From an uncultured Clostridia bacterium (GTDB lineage Bacteria > Bacillota > Clostridia > Oscillospirales > QAMX01): a stretch of DNA of 33,567 nt. This document shows positions 26,015 to 33,177 of the stretch, one piece after another. A program made the translations under genes and the position numbers. The notes under the pieces were generated by a model that was given only the letters and a program-made list of their open reading frames with translations, was not told the origin of the DNA and searched no databases. The stretch lies in NCBI GenBank assembly GCA_944380935.1, contig CALWJF010000053.1, forward strand, positions 1 through 33,567, read 5' to 3'. The stretch's first letter is position 1, and each line of letters begins with the position of its first letter.

Positions 26015-26043
26015 AATACGATGAAAACCTTAAAATTTTTTCA
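26015..26043 (-). promoter_or_regulatory. Candidate ECF-type promoter of the sigma/anti-sigma unit
   Basis: On the minus strand TGAAAA (26043–26038), 17 bases and CGTATT (26020–26015) resemble the TGAAAC–N16/17–CGTA class used by Gram-positive ECF sigma factors. A sigma-A-like TATAAT lies directly downstream (26015–26010) but lacks a matching –35. Autoregulation is therefore likely but not shown. Confidence 0.45.
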
Positions 26044-26050
26044 AAAATTT

Positions 26051-26087
26051 ATAAAAAAGCGATATCTGATCAATCATCAGATATCGC
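26051..26087 (-). terminator. Intrinsic terminator after the CBS-domain gene
   Basis: Two perfect 12-base arms (GCGATATCTGAT and its complement, 26059–26070 and 26076–26087) flank a five-base loop. On the minus strand TTTTTTAT follows. It separates the CBS gene from the sigma-factor unit. Confidence 0.9.
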
Positions 26088-26144
26088 AAACATCTGTTTT
26101 ATTTTGCAGTACGCGGGAGGATAGATGTAATTTTTATATTCATC

Positions 26145-26573
26145 TTAAAATCCGTGTTCCGGCTCTGTAATTCCTGTTAAAGTTTGTGACGCTTCCATCT
26201 TATATAGATCACTGTGTACGATATCGGCTAAAGAAATCACGCCGACAATGTGTCCGCCGTTTATAACCGGAAGGCGGCGTACCTGCTCCCCAGCCATAAT
26301 ACGTGCTGCATTCCGTATATCTTCATCTGGATGCACAGATACTACGCCGCGTGTCATGACTTCACGAACGGTGGTTTTGGAAGGATCACTTCGGGTTGCA
26401 ACACAGCGGGTGACAATATCTCGATCGGTCAACATTCCAATTACAATGCCATCTGCTCCACATACAGGTGCGGAACCAATATCGTTTTTTCCTAAAATTC
26501 GAGAAGCTTCTGTAACTGGGCAATCGGGTGTAAGGGTTATTGCTTGCGTATTCATGAGATCGGAAACTTTCAT
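26145..26573 (-). CDS. Two-CBS-domain protein
   Basis: The 142-residue protein consists of two consecutive CBS motifs (MKVSDLMNTQAITLTPDCPVTEASRIL…GIVIGMLTDRDIVTR and VREVMTRGVVSVHPDEDIRNAARIM…GHIVGVISLADIVHSDL). Such tandem modules bind adenine nucleotides or related ligands between the two repeats. Stand-alone members often act as energy or stress sensors for partner proteins. No partner can be named here. The frame is open to 26624, but the ATG at 26573 begins the first CBS domain and follows AAAGGAG by 11 bases. It is a single-gene unit with its own terminator. Confidence 0.93.
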   Translation of the reverse strand: MKVSDLMNTQAITLTPDCPVTEASRILGKNDIGSAPVCGADGIVIGMLTDRDIVTRCVATRSDPSKTTVREVMTRGVVSVHPDEDIRNAARIMAGEQVRRLPVINGGHIVGVISLADIVHSDLYKMEASQTLTGITEPEHGF

Positions 26574-26665
26574 AGTAATTTTAACTCCTTTCGTTTCTAG
26601 TATTTGCAATTTTAGGGAAATCATACATCACCGGGAGAAAAAACCTTTTTGCTGGAAAAAAACAC

Positions 26666-26694
26666 TTGATTTTCAATTGGATTTGGGGTATACT
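26666..26694 (+). promoter_or_regulatory. Promoter of tRNA-Gly
   Basis: TTGATT (26666–26671), a 17-base spacer and TATACT (26689–26694) place the start about 10 bases before the tRNA. Confidence 0.7.
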
Positions 26695-26711
26695 ATAAAA
26701 GTAAGTGATGT

Positions 26712-26785
26712 GCGGGTGTAGTTCAATGGCAGAACATCAGCTTCCCAAGCTGAATACGAGGGTTCGATTCCCTTCACCCGCTCCA
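26712..26785 (+). tRNA. tRNA-Gly with anticodon CCC
   Basis: The 74-base sequence folds as a full cloverleaf. The acceptor stem is GCGGGTG/CACCCGC. The D arm is GTTC/GAAC. The anticodon stem TCAGC/GCTGA closes the loop TTCCCAA with CCC at positions 34–36. The T arm is GAGGG/CCCTT (one G·T pair) around TTCGATT. The 3' CCA is encoded. The anticodon reads GGG glycine codons. It stands alone, not in a tRNA cluster. Confidence 0.95.
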
Positions 26786-27000
26786 GTTGTGAGTCTCGGC
26801 GCGTAAGTCGCGTTCGTGGCTTTTTTGTGTTTTTCCTTGCGTCTATGGGTATAAATACAACTTTTATTTAGCCGAAGCAGTATTGTAATTTGAACTCTTT
26901 GTCTGATCTTTCTTTTTGTTTATAACATTTGGATACCTATAGTGCTTATTTTATCCTTTGTATTGTTGGGTTTCAGATAAGCGTTTACATCTAATCAAAG

Positions 27001-27126
27001 TTGAATGGCTTTTCCATACGACATAGAATTGCTGCTGTTTTTTGATCGATTGAGAAAAAGAATGTAAAATAATTTAGAAAACGGGATAAATTCCGGAGTA
27101 CAGCTGTACTCCGGAATTTTTATTTT
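27001..27126 (+). ncRNA. Candidate small RNA unit
   Basis: TTGAAT (27001–27006), 17 bases and TAGAAT (27024–27029) look like a promoter. The predicted transcript starts near 27036 and ends about 90 nt later at a strong intrinsic terminator. It contains no good open frame; a 20-codon frame begins inside the –35 and could not be fully transcribed. No known RNA family was recognised. This is a prediction from promoter and terminator only. Confidence 0.3.
27088..27126 (+). terminator. Perfect palindromic terminator
   Basis: Thirty-two bases (27088–27119) form a perfect palindrome of two 16-base arms meeting at CAG/CTG, followed on the plus strand by TTATTTT. The minus strand has no T run, so it acts on plus-strand transcripts. 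Confidence 0.85.
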
Positions 27127-27239
27127 GTAATAATAAATCCAAGCTATCCGTATGGAAAAGAATCTTAACATAGGTTATTTTGTAACACTCAAAAAACAGA
27201 TGTAAAATATGATTAATTTTTACAAATTTCGAATTTTTA

Positions 27240-27268
27240 TTGACAAATCGTGTATATGTTGATATATT
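27240..27268 (+). promoter_or_regulatory. Promoter of the kinase gene pair
   Basis: TTGACA (27240–27245), a 17-base spacer and TATATT (27263–27268) give a strong sigma-A promoter with a start near 27275 and a leader of about 83 nt. Confidence 0.75.
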
Positions 27269-27276
27269 TAAAATAT

Positions 27277-27352
27277 ATTATATATATATTAATAAAGATT
27301 ATATATATATAATTCCCGTTCCTTGCATCTACCAAATATGGGTAGAAAGGAG
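27277..27352 (+). promoter_or_regulatory. Structured 5' leader of the kinase genes
   Basis: The leader begins with an alternating T/A repeat whose two halves (27277–27288 and 27302–27313) can form a 12-bp stem of A–U pairs only. A second hairpin, TCTACC/GGTAGA around a seven-base loop (27328–27346), sits directly before the ribosome binding site AAAGGAG. A and U pairs melt easily, so temperature- or helicase-dependent translation is conceivable; this is inference. Confidence 0.4.
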
Positions 27353-27357
27353 TTTCT

Positions 27358-29112
27358 ATGACACAGGAAACTGAGTTATTTACTCTTCGATCAGGTGCGC
27401 TTATTGCAAATCGATACCAAATTTGTGATGTGTTAGGTATAGGTGGTTTCGCAATTACGTATGTTGCTTATGATTGCGTTTTGCAAGCACAGGTTGCAAT
27501 TAAAGAATATTTTCCGCAGTCATATGCAGAACGTTCAGGGCAGGATTATACAACCGTGATTTGTCGGAGCAAGGAGAGCCAAAACCATTTTGATCAAGGT
27601 TTGCTGCAATTCAAGCGAGAGGCAGCGCGTACCGCTCAGTTGAAAGGTCGGCACAATATAGTAGATGTATATGACTACTGCGAACAAAATGCAACAGCAT
27701 ATATGATTATGGAATATTTGCGTGGGACAACTTTAACTGATTATTTACGCACATTGCCTGGCGCGCGTATGCAAGATATGGAAGATGTTGCACGTATTGT
27801 ACAGGCGGTAACCGAAGGTTTGGTATATATCCATTCCAATCGAATGCTCCATCGTGACATTTCTCCGGATAATATTATTCTTTTAGACGATGGCGGTATT
27901 CGCTTGATTGATTTTGGTGCGGCACGTGAAGCCGTTGAGGATGCGCAACATTCCGTGATTGTAAAAGCGGGTTGTACACCGCCGGAACAATATCGTAGAA
28001 ATGGGCGGCAGGGGCCGTGGACAGATATATATGCATTAGGTGCAACAATGTACCGCATGGTGACCGGCAGTTACCCTGCGCCGGCACCGGATCGTCAGCG
28101 TAAAACAGAAATGGAATTGATGCTTCCTTCGGAAATGCGGGCTTATGTACCAGAATATCTCACGCTATTGATGCAGCGCTGCCTGGCACTGGATCCTCAT
28201 CTGCGCTTACGCAGTGCAGAAGCGGTATTAGAAGTATTAACCCAGAGGAGACGCGTTGCAGATGTTCAGCAGGTGGCAAAAAGCCAGCGGAATCGTCGTA
28301 TTTTCTGCATTACTGGAGTCGTTTCCCTGGTTGCCCTAATCGTAATAGGCAGCATTGCAGCGTTTTTTCGTTCACAGACTCTCTATTCTGTAAATCTTTC
28401 TCCCTGTTCGTTGATTATAGAGCTTCCAGGTGAATGGTTTGCAGAATCGGATGGACTTGATGCGTTACAGAAAGATTTTGCTACACTGTATCCAATGGTG
28501 ACGCTGCGATTTGTCAGAAATGCCGGCGCAGCACAGCCTGCGCTCTTTCCTGCTGATGAAAATCATACCGGATGTATTGCGCTGACAGAAATTCGGAGAT
28601 TGTTGCCTGATGGCGCACTTTACGAACAGGTAGTTGCGTATGATACAACTGTACTTTATATTCACGAAGCAAAAGCTGCCGCACATGGGATGACGGCGCA
28701 ATCCATTCAAGATGCTGTCCCTTTGGAGTCGAATATTACGGAAAGTTTTGAAGAATTTCTTGACTATGCCCATGCAGCATATATGTATCGCGGCAGCATA
28801 GATGAATACCGAAGGGTTCAAAGTGCCCTTAATGGTGTTTATGCGCTGCAAGAAGATCCCAAAGCGCAGGTTCAGGCAGTTGCATTGTGTATATCCGATG
28901 GCCTTTCCGATGAGCAGGAGCTTGCCGCTTTGCGTCTACTGCTGTATTTGGCAAGCGAACGTGCGCAACGTATTTTGTTTTTGGAACATGATGGGCTGGT
29001 TCCCGCAGAGCGAGTTGCGCGCGAAGCATATTTTACTACATATCCACGGATTCAGGAATTGCTTGCCGAGCCAATAGAAGCGGCAGAGCGTCTATATTAT
29101 ACGGTACAATAA
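27358..29112 (+). CDS. Membrane-anchored Ser/Thr protein kinase with a solute-binding-protein-like outer domain
   Basis: The 584-residue protein starts with a Hanks-type kinase domain (about residues 18–295). It has the nucleotide loop LGIGGFAITY, catalytic Lys49 in VAIKEYFP, the catalytic loop LHRDISPDN (Asp167, Asn172), metal-binding DFG at 185–187 and the activation-segment end TPPEQY. The residue two after the catalytic Asp is Ser169 where most Ser/Thr kinases have Lys. A basic stretch and one membrane segment (about 315–337) follow. The outer part (342–584) contains segments that resemble family 1 solute-binding proteins: LDALQKDFATLYPMVTLRFV, LLPDGALYEQVVAYDTTVLYI, YRGSIDEYRRVQSALNGVYAL and LYLASERAQRILFLEHDGLVPA. 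At about 240 residues it is much shorter than a full binding protein. It is probably a sensor kinase; the ligand is unknown. AAAGGAG precedes the ATG. A second kinase gene follows after 22 bases. Confidence 0.9.
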   Translation: MTQETELFTLRSGALIANRYQICDVLGIGGFAITYVAYDCVLQAQVAIKEYFPQSYAERSGQDYTTVICRSKESQNHFDQGLLQFKREAARTAQLKGRHNIVDVYDYCEQNATAYMIMEYLRGTTLTDYLRTLPGARMQDMEDVARIVQAVTEGLVYIHSNRMLHRDISPDNIILLDDGGIRLIDFGAAREAVEDAQHSVIVKAGCTPPEQYRRNGRQGPWTDIYALGATMYRMVTGSYPAPAPDRQRKTEMELMLPSEMRAYVPEYLTLLMQRCLALDPHLRLRSAEAVLEVLTQRRRVADVQQVAKSQRNRRIFCITGVVSLVALIVIGSIAAFFRSQTLYSVNLSPCSLIIELPGEWFAESDGLDALQKDFATLYPMVTLRFVRNAGAAQPALFPADENHTGCIALTEIRRLLPDGALYEQVVAYDTTVLYIHEAKAAAHGMTAQSIQDAVPLESNITESFEEFLDYAHAAYMYRGSIDEYRRVQSALNGVYALQEDPKAQVQAVALCISDGLSDEQELAALRLLLYLASERAQRILFLEHDGLVPAERVAREAYFTTYPRIQELLAEPIEAAERLYYTVQ

Positions 29113-29134
29113 CTGAGAAAAAGAGGGTAAGCGT

Positions 29135-32100
29135 ATGAGATGCGAGAATTGCATGGAGCCGATTCACGAAGCGCAATCGCCTTGTCCGCATTGCGGTTAT
29201 GTTCGTAAAGCTGATGAGCAAAATGAGAAGTATTTGCCCCCCGGTACAAAGCTTGGCCGGTATGAGCTTGGCCGTGTGCTGGGTGCAGGAGGCTTCGGCA
29301 TTACTTATATAGGATGGGATGATCAACTGCAACGCAAGGTTGCGATTAAAGAGTACTTCCCGAGCAATCTTGCCACCCGTATGCCTGGGCATACAGAGTT
29401 ATCGGTTTTTTCCGGGGAAAAGGAAGAAATATTCCGCAATGGGCTGAAACGGTTTTTGGAGGAAGCACGATTGCTAATGCATTTTAGTGGTCATAGTGGA
29501 ATCGTTTCAATTTATGATGTATTTGAAGCAAATGGTACTGCTTATATTGTAATGGAGTATCTTGAGGGTATTACGTTAAAACAGCAGATTTCAAAATTTG
29601 GCGTGATGGATGAAAAGATGCTTCTGGCATGTATAATGCCGGTTATGTTAACTTTAAAATTTTTACATCAAGATGGTTACATCCATCGGGATATCGCTCC
29701 GGACAATTTGATGTATCTGCCTGATGGTACGGTCAAGCTACTGGACTTTGGATCGGCTCGTTATGCAGTTATGGAAGCATCACAAACACTCTCCGTTATT
29801 GTAAAACAGGGATTTACCCCAATAGAACAATATCAGACACATGGTACGCAAGGCGCCTGGACGGATGTATATGCCGTCGGTGCAACGATGTACTATGCTC
29901 TTACAGGTAAAGTTCCGGAGGAATCGCTGGAACGGATGCATAAAGACACACTCAAAAGCCCTGCACAATTGGGTGCGAATATCTCTACCCGGGTTGATCG
30001 TGCAATTATGTCCGCCTTGAACGTACAGCCAGACGCTCGTCCGCAGGATCTGGACCATTTTATTGCCATGTTGCTTGGGTATCAGCCGGCTTTTGTTGCG
30101 AAAAAGCGCCGCAAATTTTCTCTTGCTGCTATTATTGCAAGTATTGCCGCCGGATGTGTAATGATTGCTGCTCTTATTGGCATTGCCATTCATCTCGGCG
30201 CCGAGGAACCAGAGGCAATAACGGATGGAATTTCGGTTCCGGATATTATTGGGCAACAAATAGAAGAAGCTTCTAAAACGCTTCGACAAAATCAGCTTGC
30301 ACTTTTGGTTACCGGTGGACGGTATTATGATGAAGCGCTTGTGGATACAGGTTTTGTCCTAAAAGGGCAAATCATGTCACAGGATCCGGAAAGCGGTATA
30401 TCTGTAGATATCGGCAGTACCATTGGGGCAGAAGTGAGTAAAGGAAAACAACCGGTATATATGCCGGATATAACGGATATGCTGTTAGAGAATGCGCTGC
30501 AGCAATTAGAATATGCAGGATTTAATCTTGATTTGATAGAAATCGAAACACAAGAAACCTCTGACCTGATGCCGGGAACGGTTATTTCCCAAGAAACTGC
30601 ACCGAATACGCGTACGGATTTTGATGTACCACAAAAGTTGGTGGTTGCCATTGCGCCACAGTCACATATAGATTCCGCAACTACGGAAGGACCTGTGGAA
30701 ACAACGGGGATTACATTGGAGGATCTGGTTGGGAAAGATTTTGATACGCTTCGGAATGAACTGCTTGCGCATGGGATTTTCCTTGTAAAATCCGCTGTAA
30801 TTTATTCCGAAACGGCACCCGTAAATTCAGTAGTTTTACAAGATCCAAAGCCAGGGACCCATGTAAATGTGGGTGAGGCTGTCCATGTGGCGGTTAGTTT
30901 GGGTATTGAACGGACTTTTGTTCCGGATGTACAGTATCTCCCGCTCGATGAGGCAAAGCAAGCACTGATACGCCGCGGTTTAAGCTGGTCAATCACCTAT
31001 ATCCAGAATCCCGAACTGGCTGAAAATCTGGTTGCTTCGCAGGATTTGGAACCAGATACGCAAGTGGATTTCGGAAGCGTGGTTGGATTGGAAGTAAATT
31101 GTGCGAATCCGCCCGCTGAAAATTTGGAGGAAGCGGTTCCGATGTTCTCCCAAAGCGAGCTGACACTCTATACCGATGAGACGGTAACGCTTGAATTTAC
31201 TTATGATGGAAGTGCTGAGCTTTTCTGGGCGTCGAGCAATGAGAGCATTGTTTCGGTCGATCAAGCGGGAAAGCTTATGCCGCATCGGTATGGGAGTGCG
31301 ACGATTATCCTTGCTGCGGACAGCCGTTTGGCATTTTGTAAGGTTACAGTATTGGAACGTGACGGATCTTTACTGCGGTATTCGAGAGTATTGACCAAAG
31401 GCGAAGTATGTGTGGGTACACAGTTTATTCCCGAGGAAGATCGTCTGGATGCAGAGATTTTGCAGCAACTTGTATGGCGTACGAATTCACCGCAGATTTT
31501 GCAGGTTGAGGAAAATGGGCAGATTACAGCCTTGGAAAGTGGTTTTGCAGTTGTAACTGCAACGTGGCAGGATCATGTATATCAATTTTCGATTACGGTA
31601 GAAGAAGATGTCCGTTATATAGATATCCTTCGGAGCGATTTAAATGAGCAGCGTGCTAATGGCGAAAGAATCCTGCAGGATCAAAAAATCGCTTATCAGG
31701 TTATACGGGAGTATAGCGAAACTGTACCGGAGGATCATATAATCCGTATAGAGTTTACGGGTAATTTAGATGATACCCATTATCATATTCTGGAAGGAAG
31801 TACGGTCACACTGGTTGTCAGTGCCGGTAAAGACAGTATGACCAAGCTGGAGATCACACAAAAACCAACGAAAATGCGTTATGAAAGCGGGGAAAAGCCG
31901 GATTATACCGGTATGCAGTTAACCGCAACCTATCGTAGCGGAAAAACAATAAAAATTACTTCCGGATATTCTGCGCCTTTTGCTGCCTTGACACAAAATA
32001 ACCGTACGGTTACAGTTCAATATGGGGGGATGACGGCTTCTCTTACTTTTGAAGTATACGAAAAAACATCGCTGTCCATTGCAGCTATGCCTGACAAAAC

Positions 32101-33070
32101 AGAGTATTTTATTGGCGATTCGCTTAACTTGAAAGGATTGAAGCTTCGGTATACGGGTACAGACGGAAGCGTAAAAGAAATTTCGAATGGTTATACATCG
32201 AAGGCGGATCTTTCCAAGTCCGGTACATGTACGGTAGTCGTCAGTTATGAAAATTTAAGCGTCGAGTTCTCTGTAAACGTGAAGACGCCGACGATTACAA
32301 TTGCGCATACGGAAACAAATGGAGTGCAAATCCTGCAAGCAACAACACAGCCGGCAGATCAGGAATATACCTGGAGTGTTACAGACCCATCTATGGGGTA
32401 TTTCAATGAAAATCAGGAACTTGTAGTGTTGGAAAGCGGAAAAATCACCATCGTTGCTACAATGGTTTACAATGGCATTTCCTATCAAGATTCCATTACC
32501 CTATCAGTGGAAACCAGACAGTATGTTTTTGATATTGAGTATTATGCGCAGGAACCTACGTATTGGGTTTTTAATATTTTAACGGATATTCCCGGATTAC
32601 GACTTGATAAAGTGGAATGGCAGGTTATTGGCGGACCGCAGGATCTGGATTATTATGTCGATCAGAACTACGGGAGCTTCCATGTTTACGCTAATGCCGG
32701 GGAGTATGAGCAGGCGTTTGCCGTTATGGCAGTTTACCATGACGACGGAAAAACCTATGAAAAAACAGTTTTTGTAACTATCCCAAAAGCAGAATATGAT
32801 TCAAAGGACTATGTTTTCCAGATTTATGCAAAACGCGATGAAAGCGGTTCTCCTGTCCTCGTGTTTTATGATACTACAATTCCGCAATTAGATCCCAATA
32901 GTATTGAATGGTCAATTAAGGGATTGCCGGATTCCCATGGTTGGGGAGCTTGGGAAAACGGAGGAATCTTTATTGATGTATATGGATTGGAAAATATTAC
33001 CTTAAACATTTCGGCAGCCTGTTTTTATCAGGGAAAAACCTATATCAGTTCCACGCAAATTTCTATCTAA
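29135..33070 (+). CDS. Large Ser/Thr protein kinase with zinc ribbon, PASTA and Ig-like repeats
   Basis: The 1311-residue protein has an N-terminal zinc ribbon (Cys3, Cys6, Cys17, Cys20). A kinase domain spans about residues 43–315, with GAGGFGITY, Lys72 in VAIKEYFP, IHRDIAPDN (Asp186, Asn191; Ala188 in the usual Lys place), DFG 204–206 and TPIEQY. A membrane segment lies at about 329–354. Outside are four PASTA-like units (about 366–437, 442–508, 525–590, 594–655), two Big2-like Ig units (670–823), a fifth PASTA-like unit (825–898), two units like Big group 3 with GMQLTATYRSG and GLKLRYTGTDG (902–1050), another Big2-like unit (1052–1125) and two unassigned beta-rich units to the end. PASTA domains bind peptidoglycan fragments in PknB-type kinases, so cell-wall sensing is the likely role. 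It is cotranscribed with the first kinase; AGAGGG precedes the ATG by seven bases. No partner phosphatase is visible. Confidence 0.92.
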   Translation: MRCENCMEPIHEAQSPCPHCGYVRKADEQNEKYLPPGTKLGRYELGRVLGAGGFGITYIGWDDQLQRKVAIKEYFPSNLATRMPGHTELSVFSGEKEEIFRNGLKRFLEEARLLMHFSGHSGIVSIYDVFEANGTAYIVMEYLEGITLKQQISKFGVMDEKMLLACIMPVMLTLKFLHQDGYIHRDIAPDNLMYLPDGTVKLLDFGSARYAVMEASQTLSVIVKQGFTPIEQYQTHGTQGAWTDVYAVGATMYYALTGKVPEESLERMHKDTLKSPAQLGANISTRVDRAIMSALNVQPDARPQDLDHFIAMLLGYQPAFVAKKRRKFSLAAIIASIAAGCVMIAALIGIAIHLGAEEPEAITDGISVPDIIGQQIEEASKTLRQNQLALLVTGGRYYDEALVDTGFVLKGQIMSQDPESGISVDIGSTIGAEVSKGKQPVYMPDITDMLLENALQQLEYAGFNLDLIEIETQETSDLMPGTVISQETAPNTRTDFDVPQKLVVAIAPQSHIDSATTEGPVETTGITLEDLVGKDFDTLRNELLAHGIFLVKSAVIYSETAPVNSVVLQDPKPGTHVNVGEAVHVAVSLGIERTFVPDVQYLPLDEAKQALIRRGLSWSITYIQNPELAENLVASQDLEPDTQVDFGSVVGLEVNCANPPAENLEEAVPMFSQSELTLYTDETVTLEFTYDGSAELFWASSNESIVSVDQAGKLMPHRYGSATIILAADSRLAFCKVTVLERDGSLLRYSRVLTKGEVCVGTQFIPEEDRLDAEILQQLVWRTNSPQILQVEENGQITALESGFAVVTATWQDHVYQFSITVEEDVRYIDILRSDLNEQRANGERILQDQKIAYQVIREYSETVPEDHIIRIEFTGNLDDTHYHILEGSTVTLVVSAGKDSMTKLEITQKPTKMRYESGEKPDYTGMQLTATYRSGKTIKITSGYSAPFAALTQNNRTVTVQYGGMTASLTFEVYEKTSLSIAAMPDKTEYFIGDSLNLKGLKLRYTGTDGSVKEISNGYTSKADLSKSGTCTVVVSYENLSVEFSVNVKTPTITIAHTETNGVQILQATTQPADQEYTWSVTDPSMGYFNENQELVVLESGKITIVATMVYNGISYQDSITLSVETRQYVFDIEYYAQEPTYWVFNILTDIPGLRLDKVEWQVIGGPQDLDYYVDQNYGSFHVYANAGEYEQAFAVMAVYHDDGKTYEKTVFVTIPKAEYDSKDYVFQIYAKRDESGSPVLVFYDTTIPQLDPNSIEWSIKGLPDSHGWGAWENGGIFIDVYGLENITLNISAACFYQGKTYISSTQISI

Positions 33071-33138
33071 TCTTCTTTATGTCATAATTAAAGCTTTTTA
33101 TGTCATTTTTGCGTCTGTTTTTTCTGTGTTAAAGCCGA

Positions 33139-33144
33139 TATACT
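33139..33144 (+). promoter_or_regulatory. Possible –10 element before the last gene
   Basis: TATACT lies 34 bases before the final start codon. The –35 at 17 bases is only TGTTTT, so the promoter is weak or needs an activator. Two copies of TTTATGTCAT lie upstream at 33076–33085 and 33097–33106. Confidence 0.35.
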
Positions 33145-33177
33145 AGGAATAGATCAAAAATAAAGGAGATTATTAAT

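Larger units (their letters stand above)
26786..27357. other. Long non-coding region between tRNA-Gly and the kinase genes
   Basis: About 570 AT-rich bases hold no frame of convincing length. Directly after the tRNA a weak CGCG/CGCG hairpin is followed by GGCTTTTTT (about 26800–26827) and may end the tRNA transcript. Further on there are a promoter-like pair at 27001–27029, a perfect palindromic terminator at 27088–27119, and the kinase promoter with a structured leader. These are listed separately. Confidence 0.6.

Noticed and set aside
25769-26170. A 133-codon plus-strand frame over the ECF sigma gene and its terminator
   Set aside because: The sigma factor on the opposite strand is unambiguous, and this frame crosses a terminator hairpin and has no family match.
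26248-26721. A 157-codon plus-strand frame over the CBS gene
   Set aside because: It is antisense to a well-recognised two-CBS protein and reads into the tRNA promoter; no sign of real coding.
26743-26749. Reading the tRNA anticodon as TCC
   Set aside because: The seven-base loop is TTCCCAA between paired TCAGC and GCTGA; positions 34–36 are CCC. TCC would need a shifted, unbalanced stem.
27263-27314. The alternating T/A run as a CRISPR or tandem-repeat array
   Set aside because: It is a simple dinucleotide repeat without spacers or unit repeats; a hairpin leader explains it better. No CRISPR array was seen anywhere in the window.
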